Shown in pieces: positions 42,788 through 50,718 of a stretch of DNA of 61,989 nt. The first letter of the stretch is position 1, and each line of letters begins with the position of its first letter. This DNA is from an uncultured Verrucomicrobiales bacterium. GTDB lineage: Bacteria > Verrucomicrobiota > Verrucomicrobiia > Verrucomicrobiales > Akkermansiaceae. The position numbers were made by a program, and so were the translations under genes. Location: NCBI GenBank assembly GCA_947039485.1, contig CAMQZC010000016.1, forward strand, positions 1-61,989, in the 5' to 3' direction. The notes under the pieces are model-generated. The model searched no databases and was not told the origin of the DNA. It saw only the letters and a list, made by a program, of their open reading frames with translations.

Positions 42788-43050
42788 CCTCACGAGGTGA
42801 ATAACTTCAACTCAGCCTTGGAAGCAACTTAAAAAGAATAAGCGACTTGTGGAGTCTTGCTGATTTTTGATGTGTGAAAAGTAACTTCGTAGGCTTAACG
42901 ACATTAGTCTATTCTCAAGCCATCCGAAGAAACTTCAATAAAAAAAATGAAATAGATGAAAATAGATGAAAATAAATGATAAATAGCATAGGAGTAGCCG
43001 ATGAAAAACAAAAGCAGTAAACGGCAGAGAATCAAAGAAAAGACATAAAT
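42788..43050. other. AT-rich segment upstream of the cargo gene
   Basis: Abrupt change from C-rich phage DNA to AT-rich, purine-rich sequence. Contains short repeats of GATGAAAATA (42955-42980) and no gene. Probably holds the promoter of the 43051 gene; hexamers are not clear enough to call. Confidence 0.5.
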
Positions 43051-43485
43051 ATGAACAAAGAAAAGAAAAGAAAAGAAAAACCCGCTAATAATTCCTCATC
43101 AATTAAACGATTTTTTGGATCAAGCCCAAGAGCGATCACAGCATTACTCATTTTGATCAATGCCTGTGGCGAATTGCTAATCAACCTAACGACTAATAAC
43201 ATAGCTCCTCAGACAATCAACCTAACGACTAATAATAACGCGCCTCAGACAATCAACCTAACGACTAATAACATAGCTCCTCAGACAATCTACAAAACGA
43301 CTAATAATATCGCGCCTCCGACACCACAAAAATATATAGATATTTATCCGCCATCAGCTGCGCCGCAGCCAGATAATCTTTTCTTACCCCTACAACCAGA
43401 AGGCTCCAAGAGTCCTCACCAACCGCGGAACTTAAAAGCCGTAAGATATTTTTTTAAGCTGAGCATCAAGCAACAGCACAAATAA
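43051..43485 (+). CDS. AT-rich cargo gene with Thr/Asn repeats
   Basis: 144 residues. Very basic start (MNKEKKRKEKP), a membrane or signal helix (AITALLILINACGELLI), then four 12-residue repeats NLTTNN(I/N)APQTI encoded by 36-bp units, and a Pro-rich C-terminus. Composition is quite unlike the flanking phage genes. It sits between two copies of the same terminator, which is the layout of a moron (independently acquired gene in a prophage). Could be a surface or exclusion protein; unproven. Confidence 0.6.
   Translation: MNKEKKRKEKPANNSSSIKRFFGSSPRAITALLILINACGELLINLTTNNIAPQTINLTTNNNAPQTINLTTNNIAPQTIYKTTNNIAPPTPQKYIDIYPPSAAPQPDNLFLPLQPEGSKSPHQPRNLKAVRYFFKLSIKQQHK
43183..43326 (+). repeat. 36-bp coding tandem repeat, four units
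   Basis: Units start at 43183, 43219, 43255 and 43291. The first three differ at about five positions; the fourth is more diverged. Period is a multiple of 3, so the frame is preserved. Confidence 0.9.
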
Positions 43486-43502
43486 CTTATTCACCCCCAC
43501 AC

Positions 43503-43543
43503 AAGAAGCCAGCAAGTCACATGACCTGCTGGCTTCTTCTTTC
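43503..43543 (+). terminator. Second copy of the early-type terminator
   Basis: AAGAAGCCAGCA / TGCTGGCTTCTT with an inner GTCA / TGAC stem and TCTTTCT after it. Ends the cargo gene transcript, and lies at the end of the convergent late operon. Confidence 0.87.
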
Positions 43544-43559
43544 TCCGCATCGAGGCACA

Positions 43560-43745
43560 CTAACTACCCCTCACACCAATCCTCAGCTGCCCGCTCACGG
43601 AGGCCGTACCACGCCCACCGCCGTCATGCTCCCAGACCTCCTCACAGGCCACCGTATACACCTTGTTTTTTTCCAAATCAGCCAGTACACCCTTAGGCAG
43701 CACCGCTGTCATCTTCACCTTAATATTATTGATTTTATCAGCCAT
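43560..43745 (-). CDS. Small phage late protein
   Basis: 61 residues from the ATG at 43745: MADKINNIKVKMTAVLPKGV, then a small beta-rich domain (KNKVYTVACEEVWEH) and a Gly-rich C-terminus. Last gene of the late operon, 8 nt after the 709-residue protein. Unrecognised. Confidence 0.6.
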   Translation of the reverse strand: MADKINNIKVKMTAVLPKGVLADLEKNKVYTVACEEVWEHDGGGRGTASVSGQLRIGVRGS

Positions 43746-43753
43746 AATTAATC

Positions 43754-45883
43754 CTAACTCACAGCAATAGATGCCGTAGCATCCAGCGCAAAACTCCCCG
43801 ACCACGCATCCACATGCAGCGTATTGGCCACATTGGCCGCAAACACATGCGCTTGACAAGTAGCCTCAGCCAGCGCATCCAAATCAATCCATAAATTGAT
43901 GCGCGTGAGCATATAATAATCAGGCGAGCCCAGCTGCCGCACCTTAGGCGCCCCATGGAGCTGCACCCCCCGAGCTAGCAACGCATCAGCCGCCGCCTGC
44001 GCCTCCGCACGGCTATAATAAAAGCCCCGCTGCTCAGTCAAGACACGCACCAGCTGCCCCTGCGACACCTCACGAAAGCTAATCTCAACCCAGCTCATGC
44101 TCCAGCTCTCGCCCACATTGACACGCTCCTTTGAAATCTGCGCCTTGCGCAGCGCACCAGCCGCCTCCACCACCTCACCCGAGCGCAGGCGGCCAGAGCG
44201 CGCAGCATTGATCAACACCTCAGAGACATACTCCTCACCCCCCCAGCTATCCGCCAGCGAGCACGATACCTCCTGTGCCTGCGCCCCAGCACTCGCCTGC
44301 AAATCCAATCGCAGCCGCGCCCCATTAGTCAACTCCTCAACCACTGCCAACGAGCTCACCACACAGGCGTACTCTAGGCCGCCATACTGATAGCCCGAGT
44401 CCGAGCCCGAGGCCATCATCTGCAGAGAGAGCCTAATAACAGGCGAGCGCGTCCAGTCCGTGGCCACAATCCGCCACTGCCAGCTCACCGCCGCCGCCTC
44501 CAGCCCCTTGCCCTCAGCCAGCAGAGCACGCAAATCACGCCCCCCCGACATCCGCAGCGGCTGACGGGCATCCCCATCCGCCTCATACTCAAATAACTCC
44601 CCACAATGCCCTCCCACAGGCACAGGCTCACGCTTGTCCACATGCTCATCAGGCATCACAGGCGGCGGCAGAGGCGGCTCATCCTCAGCCTCCCCCTCAA
44701 TCGTCACATCCACCGTCAGCTTAGCCACCACATTATCAGCCTCAAAAAACCGCGCTGGCAGCAAGCCGCCCGACCAGTCACAACGCAGCCAGCCGCGCCC
44801 AGCATCGAGCCCCAAGCCCTCCCACACCGCATAGCGCACCCCAAGCCCCGAGGCAGTCACCGAGTTCCCCCACGCCCAGCATAGCTCCACGCCAGCCCGA
44901 GCTTGCTTGCGACCGCCGCCATGCAACGCCATCACCCCACGTCCCAGCACATCCGCCGCCGCCAGCCCCTGCGCTGAGCCCAGACCCAGCGCATACAGAG
45001 CCGCCGCCTCATCACGCTGCGCCAGCATCCACGCCTCCCTCAGCCTCGCCGCCTCAGCCGCATCCGCCTCAAACAAGCCCAGCGGCGCCGCAGCAGCAAG
45101 CAGGCTTGACGGAGCCCCGAGGCCAGCATCCAGATTATCCTCCGTCGGCGGCAGCGGCACCGACACCCAAGCCCAAGACTCCTCAGGCTCACCCTCCACA
45201 GGATAATGCTTAGCCACCATCATCCACACCGAGCCCCCCTCATCCTCCACCCAGACAGGCAGCGAGCGCAAAAACAACTCACGCCCACGCCTCAGCAGCC
45301 AATACGACCACACATGACCAGCATGCTCCACCCACCGTGCCGAGCTTGACTCCGAGCGCTCCTCACCCTTAGTCGTCACCGTCAGCACCTCAAGCTGCGC
45401 CTGACCGCGCTGCTCAAAAAGCCCCAGCTCCAGCACATAGAGCCCTGAAGGAATCCCTGCAGCACACATCCGCTCAACCTGCTCATGCGAGCCCAATAGC
45501 AGCCGCTCCCCAGCCGCCGCCGCAGCACGCGCCACCAGCCCCAGCTCCTCCGCGACCCGACCCAGAGGGATATCTAGCAGAGCAGCCCCTGCCTGCACCT
45601 CCCCCTGCGGCCTCATCGCCAGCTCAATCTCTCCAGCATCAGAGAGCCTCCACAAGATCTCCAGCTTGCCAGCCACAGCATCCCCGCGCAAATAAGGCGT
45701 AGCAGCATGTAAACTGCACGCCCCAGACACAATCCACGGAGTCGAGCCAGCCAGCAGCGGCAAATCCAGCAAGCCCATCTCAGAGCCCGACACCTCAAGC
45801 TCCACAGCACCCAGCCTCAACCCCAGCAGAGCATCAGCCGACATCATCCCCTGCGCCTCACGGGCAATCACCAGCTCACTCAT
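43754..45883 (-). CDS. Large phage structural protein, tail tip/fibre candidate
   Basis: 709 residues, G-rich codons, Ala/Leu/Glu-rich, without membrane helices. Many beta strands are visible (VWSYWLLRRGRELFLRSLPV, VRYAVWEGLGLD). The C-terminal third has EVSQGQLVRVLTEQRGFYYS and PKVRQLGSPDYYMLTRINLW. Coupled by a 4-nt overlap to the 158-residue protein before it. Position at the end of the late operon and its size suggest a tail-tip or host-recognition protein. No family recognised. Confidence 0.6.
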   Translation of the reverse strand: MSELVIAREAQGMMSADALLGLRLGAVELEVSGSEMGLLDLPLLAGSTPWIVSGACSLHAATPYLRGDAVAGKLEILWRLSDAGEIELAMRPQGEVQAGAALLDIPLGRVAEELGLVARAAAAAGERLLLGSHEQVERMCAAGIPSGLYVLELGLFEQRGQAQLEVLTVTTKGEERSESSSARWVEHAGHVWSYWLLRRGRELFLRSLPVWVEDEGGSVWMMVAKHYPVEGEPEESWAWVSVPLPPTEDNLDAGLGAPSSLLAAAAPLGLFEADAAEAARLREAWMLAQRDEAAALYALGLGSAQGLAAADVLGRGVMALHGGGRKQARAGVELCWAWGNSVTASGLGVRYAVWEGLGLDAGRGWLRCDWSGGLLPARFFEADNVVAKLTVDVTIEGEAEDEPPLPPPVMPDEHVDKREPVPVGGHCGELFEYEADGDARQPLRMSGGRDLRALLAEGKGLEAAAVSWQWRIVATDWTRSPVIRLSLQMMASGSDSGYQYGGLEYACVVSSLAVVEELTNGARLRLDLQASAGAQAQEVSCSLADSWGGEEYVSEVLINAARSGRLRSGEVVEAAGALRKAQISKERVNVGESWSMSWVEISFREVSQGQLVRVLTEQRGFYYSRAEAQAAADALLARGVQLHGAPKVRQLGSPDYYMLTRINLWIDLDALAEATCQAHVFAANVANTLHVDAWSGSFALDATASIAVS

Positions 45884-46356
45884 CCCACCAGCACCTCCTT
45901 GAGCTCCACATCCTGCGCCACCTCATCAGCCGCCACCAGCTTAGCCGACACCTTGCCTTTATCATCCTCCGTCACCGACAGCCTGACCCATTGACCAGAC
46001 TTAATTGACACATGACCCCCAGCAAGCTCAGGCGGCCACGCCCCAGCCATAGGCTCCTCATCAGGCAGCAACAGGGTAGGGATGACCGCACACACCCCAG
46101 CACGCAGCCACAGCAGACCGCCAGTTATCCCCACAACCCAGCCATCACCCGTGCTATCCGAGAGCCAGCGCAGCTCAAAAGGGCGCGGCGTGACAGAGCT
46201 CCAGCTGCGACCCGAGCCCCGAGCCACCGCAGGCGGCTGCACACCACCGCGACAGGCCACCTTGTCCGCCAGAGCTTGCAACAACTCCGCACGCACAGGC
46301 TCCCCAGCGCGGAAGCTCAAGCCCCCCTCAACACCTACTTTCTCAGGCTCCTTCAT
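45880..46356 (-). CDS. Phage late protein of unknown function
   Basis: 158 residues. Contains FELRWLSDSTGDGWVVGITG and GVCAVIPTLLLPDEE; the C-terminal VSIKSGQWVRLSVTEDDKGK is beta-type. Both ends overlap neighbours by 4 nt, so it is tightly coupled within a three-gene block (46353, 45880, 43754). Likely a small tail-tip component. Confidence 0.6.
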   Translation of the reverse strand: MKEPEKVGVEGGLSFRAGEPVRAELLQALADKVACRGGVQPPAVARGSGRSWSSVTPRPFELRWLSDSTGDGWVVGITGGLLWLRAGVCAVIPTLLLPDEEPMAGAWPPELAGGHVSIKSGQWVRLSVTEDDKGKVSAKLVAADEVAQDVELKEVLVG

Positions 46357-47591
46357 GCCTGCGATCCATAAATTTCCTTATCCCAACCACCATCTCCAGA
46401 TAGCACATAAGACTCCGATATCCAGCCATCCTTACCCGATAGCTCAGCCTCCGTCCCCAGATCCAACCAATCGCGCCCCTTAGGCGTGGCCACCTGAGGC
46501 ACCTGAGTCACCAGAGAGCAGCGCACCTCCTTGGCCACCGCACGCACCTGCGCTGCCGTAGCACGCTCACGCGTCCTCAGCGTAACCGAGCGATCCATGT
46601 AGTGCGTCATCCCCTTAGCAATCTTCCACATCGCCTCTCGCGCCGAGCCCGAGAGCTTATCAATTGGGCGGCCACGCTTCACCTTGCCATTTTCTGAGTA
46701 GGTCACAATATCCGACGGAGCCGCTCCATTCGCCACCGCATACAGCATCTCAATAGCACGCTCATCAAGATCCTTATACCTGCTATGCGAGAGCAGCGAG
46801 CGCTCCTCACCAGCCGACTCAAGCCACATCGTTTCATCACCCACATCTTCCTCAGGATTCTCCCCTCCGCCACCACCTCCGCCATCCTCGCCCCCATCAT
46901 CCACCTTGCGCAAGCCCTCACGCTCCACCGTAACCACTGCAAAATCAGCCGCCTGCCGCTCCAGTTCCACCGAGCAAATAACTCCCACCGATGACGCAAA
47001 AACCCTCTCAGCCCATGCCCTCATCTCCAAGAAATCGCCGCTCCAGCGCTCTTTAACCTTAACACCATTACCCTCAAAATCCGCAGGAGCCTCACACTCC
47101 CACGTCATCGTTAGCTCACTACTCTGCGTGGGTGGCTGCAAGCACCGCAGCCCAGCAGGCCGCTCAGGCTCAGGAGCCGCGCGCAGCCCATACGAGCCAG
47201 CCAGCCCAAAGCTCCCCACGTCTGGCGGCTCATGCATCCACACCCCCATCCAATCCTGTTGCTCAATCTTGAGCCGCCAGCCCGCCTCAAGATTGAGCGA
47301 CAATCCAGCCCAGCGCAGCCTCTGATACGCAGAGGCCTCATCACTCCACGCGTGCTGCTGCGCCTCCGCCTCCGCCAGCCCCAGCAGCCGAGTCCCATCC
47401 GCCGAGTAAATCCCCAGCACAGCCCCGAGGGAGCCAAAAACCACCCCCGAGAGCTCCACCTGCGCTAGATTACCAGCCTCACCCACCATGCGCAGCCAGC
47501 CATCCACTGGCAAACTCGCCCCCAGCATCAAGTACTCCACATACACCAAGCGACCCTCCGCCAAGGGGTATGTAATCATATTATCACTCAT
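46353..47591 (-). CDS. Phage structural protein with poly-Gly linker
   Basis: 412 residues from the ATG at 47591 (a GTG one codon earlier is possible). An N-terminal beta-rich domain (about 1-190, ending before a fibronectin-like LTMTWECEAPADFEGN) is followed by a linker rich in Gly and acidic residues (GGEDGGGGGGGENPEEDVGD). A helical domain with ERAIEMLYAVANGAAPSDIV and a final beta stretch follow. The modular design suits a tail fibre or distal tail protein. Unrecognised family. Confidence 0.6.
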   Translation of the reverse strand: MSDNMITYPLAEGRLVYVEYLMLGASLPVDGWLRMVGEAGNLAQVELSGVVFGSLGAVLGIYSADGTRLLGLAEAEAQQHAWSDEASAYQRLRWAGLSLNLEAGWRLKIEQQDWMGVWMHEPPDVGSFGLAGSYGLRAAPEPERPAGLRCLQPPTQSSELTMTWECEAPADFEGNGVKVKERWSGDFLEMRAWAERVFASSVGVICSVELERQAADFAVVTVEREGLRKVDDGGEDGGGGGGGENPEEDVGDETMWLESAGEERSLLSHSRYKDLDERAIEMLYAVANGAAPSDIVTYSENGKVKRGRPIDKLSGSAREAMWKIAKGMTHYMDRSVTLRTRERATAAQVRAVAKEVRCSLVTQVPQVATPKGRDWLDLGTEAELSGKDGWISESYVLSGDGGWDKEIYGSQA

Positions 47592-47603
47592 CACAGCCTC
47601 TAC

Positions 47604-48164
47604 TCAATGCCCCAACAAGCCAGCAGCCTCAGCCGCCTCAACCCCAGCCAGCACGCAGGCCGCAATCTGCCCCAGCCCAGCCTCTGAGGCCAGCAAACGC
47701 GCATCTCCAGCATGCGTGATAAAGCCAGCCTCAACCAGCACCGCAGGCATTTCGCTTGCCCTCAGCACATAGAGCCCCCTACGCTCAACCACAGCTTGAG
47801 ACCGCCCAGGGCAGAGCCTAGCCAGCCCACCTTGCAGCATAATCCGCTCCCCAATACGCTGCCCCAGAGTCGAGTAATAACACACATGAGCCCCATGAGC
47901 AGCCGCATTATCAGACGCATCACAATGCAACGAAATTAGCAAATCACCCCCGTCACGGTTGGCCTCCTCCACCGCCCAGCGGAGCTCCTGAGAATTAGAC
48001 ATCCCCACAGGCGTATCAATCAGCCGTACCTCATAGCCAGCCTCCTCAAAAATCCCCAGCAACTTAGCCCCCAAGAGCCTGCATACCGCATGCTCCTTGA
48101 GGCCATGACCCACAGCACCCGTCTCCGCCGTGTGCCCAATCTCCACAATAATCTTTTTCTTCAT
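47604..48164 (-). CDS. Phage endolysin: N-acetylmuramoyl-L-alanine amidase (Amidase_3)
   Basis: 186 residues, single-domain. Zinc ligands H11 (EIGH), E24 (LKEH) and H80 (SLHCDAS), catalytic E145 (VLVEAGFITH). It cleaves the amide between muramic acid and the stem peptide to free progeny. No signal peptide, so a holin or similar is needed for export. Preceded by a 27-codon ghost of a related amidase (48192-48275) and by holin candidates. Confidence 0.92.
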   Translation of the reverse strand: MKKKIIVEIGHTAETGAVGHGLKEHAVCRLLGAKLLGIFEEAGYEVRLIDTPVGMSNSQELRWAVEEANRDGGDLLISLHCDASDNAAAHGAHVCYYSTLGQRIGERIMLQGGLARLCPGRSQAVVERRGLYVLRASEMPAVLVEAGFITHAGDARLLASEAGLGQIAACVLAGVEAAEAAGLLGH

Positions 48165-48191
48165 ATTTTTTGTATTTTTATATTTACTAGT

Positions 48192-48275
48192 TTAGTCTCC
48201 ATCAATAAGCGACTTATAACCATTACCACGGGCACCCGTCCCGTCCGTCTGCCCAATATCAATTGCTATTTTCAT
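48192..48275 (-). pseudogene. 27-codon remnant of a second amidase N-terminus
   Basis: Reads MKIAIDIGQTDGTGARGNGY and six more residues to a TAA. It lines up with the first 20 residues of Amidase_3 enzymes (MKIAIDIGHTxGTGARGxGY), but the zinc-binding His is Gln. The ATG overlaps the upstream stop (ATGA), so it still looks translated. Either a decayed duplicate or a short coupling ORF for the downstream endolysin. Confidence 0.6.
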
Positions 48276-48535
48276 TTATCTTGTTCTATTAGTGATTTGT
48301 TTGCAGCTTTTGCGAGCTCGCAATGTTTGCAGCCATCAATGAGCTGCTTGGTAAGTTGTCCAATCAACTCGTCTTTTTTGTGCAGCAACTTCATCGTGTA
48401 GCTTACCGCATAAATAAGCACGCCAAAGCCGCCCAGCGAGCCCACGGCAGATACCCAGCTCTCTAGCGGCACCACACTAGGAGCAGCAGCCAAAAGCGAG
48501 CCCAGAGGGTAGGCTAAGCGCATGAGAGCATCCAT
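48272..48535 (-). CDS. Holin-like small membrane protein
   Basis: 87 residues. Two hydrophobic parts: LMRLAYPLGSLLAAAPSVVP and VSAVGSLGGFGVLIYAVSYT. A charged C-terminal tail (KLLHKKDELIGQLTKQLIDG) follows. Size, topology and place next to the endolysin fit a holin. Overlaps the amidase ghost by 4 nt and abuts the preceding gene. Confidence 0.6.
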   Translation of the reverse strand: MDALMRLAYPLGSLLAAAPSVVPLESWVSAVGSLGGFGVLIYAVSYTMKLLHKKDELIGQLTKQLIDGCKHCELAKAANKSLIEQDK

Positions 48536-48805
48536 TTACTTACCCTCGTTAATTTGCGCAGGCTCGTAGTCATCCAACAAATCACTCTCCGAGATGACTT
48601 GATAGATATCATACATGCGCGTCCACTTATCCTCACTCATACTACAGCCCACCAGCCCCAGCGAGGTGATGATCACAGCCGCGGCCGCCAGCAGAGCCTC
48701 TGCGATCATACCCGCATACTTGTCACTAATCCCACACTTGGCGAGCAGAGCCGTCACAGGCCCCAGAGCTCGCCACCCTATTTTCATTTTGTTGTTTGTA
48801 CTCAT
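48536..48805 (-). CDS. Lysis-cassette membrane protein
   Basis: 89 residues. One long hydrophobic segment (MIAEALLAAAAVIITSLGLV) ends in G-C-S, which looks like a lipobox but sits at residue 54, late for a signal peptide. An acidic tail follows. Could be a second holin or antiholin or a spanin-like protein. Located 1 nt before the holin candidate. Confidence 0.55.
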   Translation of the reverse strand: MSTNNKMKIGWRALGPVTALLAKCGISDKYAGMIAEALLAAAAVIITSLGLVGCSMSEDKWTRMYDIYQVISESDLLDDYEPAQINEGK

Positions 48806-48825
48806 TTTGTTGTTATGTTGTTTGG

Positions 48826-49380
48826 TTAAAAGTTAATAGTAATAGCCGCCACCACGTCAGGCGTAGCAGCCGCATCAATCGCAGCAAAGAGCTCCAGCTT
48901 ACGCGCGTAGATGGCACTCTTGTAAGCCATAAGAGCCTTGCCCACCGTTTGCAGCTCCGCCAGCGTGACCTCATGCGCCACATCGTCCGCATCAATAAAG
49001 ATGGCAGACTCACCAAGCAGCAGCAGCCCCGTGACATTTGCCTGAGCCTCCGTGTCGTAGAGCACCGCAAAGCCTAGCGCAGCCACCTCAACACGCGCAG
49101 GAGCCGCCAAAGCCTGAGCCTTGGCATCCTCGACGGCCGACTTGTGAGCCACCTGCGCATCCGCAAGCGGCATCTCAACCCACTCCGAAATGATGCGCTT
49201 GTCCGACTCTCGCAATTGCTGCGTCATGTAGATATGAGCCCTCTCACGGGCAAGCTCAGGCTTAGCGCCGATGCTGCGCGCATAGGTCTCAATCTGAGCC
49301 TCTGAGCAGTTGCTAATATATGGCACGCGCTTTACCGCGGTAAAGCTGCCGTCTTCTTTTTGTGTATAGTATGTTGTCAT
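48826..49380 (-). CDS. Tail fibre assembly-type protein with DUF4376-like C-terminus
   Basis: 184 residues. N-terminal half has polar phage-specific sequence (TYYTQKEDGSFTAVKRVPYI). The C-terminal part (about 115-184: FIDADDVAHEVTLAELQTVG, KALMAYKSAIYARKLEL) resembles DUF4376, which is common in tail-fibre assembly chaperones. Overlaps the stop of the BspA-type gene by 4 nt, so it likely assists the folding of that protein. Confidence 0.62.
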   Translation of the reverse strand: MTTYYTQKEDGSFTAVKRVPYISNCSEAQIETYARSIGAKPELARERAHIYMTQQLRESDKRIISEWVEMPLADAQVAHKSAVEDAKAQALAAPARVEVAALGFAVLYDTEAQANVTGLLLLGESAIFIDADDVAHEVTLAELQTVGKALMAYKSAIYARKLELFAAIDAAATPDVVAAITINF

Positions 49381-50042
49381 GTTATTACCTGTTTGTATTG
49401 TATCGTCCAGCCTTTGGCTTTAGCTGCCTCTACGTGCGCTAATGTTAAAGCTGGCACTCTGTCATAACCAATTTTGTGCTTGTTTTCTACGTATGGCGCA
49501 CGATTTGGCAGACTATTCTCAATAAATAATGATATATTCTCAGCAGACATTGCCGCACATCCATCAAACATTCGCCAAGCCGTCACCAAAGCATTGCATC
49601 TCCACTCATTGAGCGGGGAATTGAACAGGACTCCATCCAGCAAGCACTCATTCATATTTGTCACCTTGGAGACATCCATAGTCTCCAAGCCATGCGGCAA
49701 CTCCCTGCCGCCCCAGCCATTCAGCAGCGCCCAAAATGTGCCCCACATATTGGTCACCTTTGAGGTATCCCATTGTGAGATATCACCCTTATAACTCGCC
49801 ATGCGAAAAGCGCAGCTGAGATTGGTCACAGACGAGGTATCCCATCGCGAGATATCCCCATGAAACGAGCCGTACCTGAAGTCAAAAACACCCCCCAAAC
49901 TCGTAACCTGAGACGTGTTGATATAGTTAAGGTCTGCGAATTTCCCGCCGCGAGCAATACCCTCATCGACTAAGGCTCTAATTGTAGCATTTGTTGCATA
50001 AATGCTATTACCCCCCATCATTTTAAAATTTGTTGGTATCAT
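49377..50042 (-). CDS. BspA-type (DUF285) repeat phage protein
   Basis: 221 residues. Repeats with the WDTSxVTNMxxxF consensus of DUF285 are clear: ISRWDTSSVTNLSCAF, ISQWDTSKVTNMWGTF, ETMDVSKVTNMNECLL and LNEWRCNALVTAWRMF. DUF285 proteins are surface or secreted repeat proteins of mucosal bacteria and mycoplasmas. Here it lies among tail genes, followed by a fibre-assembly-type gene, so a host-binding fibre tip is the likely role. Start at 50042; ATG two codons after MMGG is possible. Confidence 0.75.
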   Translation of the reverse strand: MIPTNFKMMGGNSIYATNATIRALVDEGIARGGKFADLNYINTSQVTSLGGVFDFRYGSFHGDISRWDTSSVTNLSCAFRMASYKGDISQWDTSKVTNMWGTFWALLNGWGGRELPHGLETMDVSKVTNMNECLLDGVLFNSPLNEWRCNALVTAWRMFDGCAAMSAENISLFIENSLPNRAPYVENKHKIGYDRVPALTLAHVEAAKAKGWTIQYKQVIT

Positions 50043-50160
50043 ATTATTATCTATCGTTTATGTTATTTTGTTTAATCACCGCCAAATTTGGACGGATTCA
50101 AAATCATAGCATATATTCGCCTTTATTGCGCACAACCAGCTAATTGATAGGTACCAAGCG

Positions 50161-50718
50161 TCATAGCTCGTAGCTCCTGTTAATATAGGTCCTACCCCCC
50201 TCGCTGCGCAGCGCAAAATAATGCACTTTGCCAACTGCCAGCTTAGCAGGCGGCAAGCCATCCGCAGCATCCACCCAGACCCAGCCAGCAGGCCACACAA
50301 TCCCATCGGCTACCCCCGTCAAATCAAGCCCGATTTCGCATGTCCAGCACACCCCAGCAGGCGCGCGGAATATCGCCCCTGACATATCGCCATCCGTCAG
50401 ACCCGAGAGCTTGTAGAGCTTGCCACCCACCAGCTCTCTATTGAGCCCCACGCCATCGCAGGCAACGACCTCAAGCACGCCCTCACCAGCTGCTAAGTTG
50501 ATGAGGGCCGCACTAAAAGACGCCACCTCCGTCACCACACATGGCGCATCGCCCGAGAGCTCCGCCGTCGTAGCCACCGCCACAAACGCGCGACTAACAC
50601 CCCCACCAGGGTGCGCTAGCAGCGTGTATTTTTCGCCGCCAACCTCCGCCGTGACGACAGTGGCCACTTTTGCAACCAACACATAACACCGCCCAATTCT
50701 CGTATTAACTTTTTTCAT
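50161..50718 (-). CDS. Phage tail-region protein of unknown function
   Basis: 185 residues from the ATG at 50718 (MKKVNTRIGRCYVLVAKVAT). A beta-rich composition (GGGVSRAFVAVATTAELSGD) and WPAGWVWVDAADGLPPAKL, then VHYFALRSEGGRTYINR at the C-terminus. Its start overlaps the end of the chaperone extension frame by 14 nt. Possibly a fibre shaft or minor tail protein. Unrecognised. Confidence 0.55.
   Translation of the reverse strand: MKKVNTRIGRCYVLVAKVATVVTAEVGGEKYTLLAHPGGGVSRAFVAVATTAELSGDAPCVVTEVASFSAALINLAAGEGVLEVVACDGVGLNRELVGGKLYKLSGLTDGDMSGAIFRAPAGVCWTCEIGLDLTGVADGIVWPAGWVWVDAADGLPPAKLAVGKVHYFALRSEGGRTYINRSYEL

Noticed and set aside
43183..43326. CRISPR array
   Set aside because: 36-bp units are directly adjacent with no spacers and lie in a coding frame.
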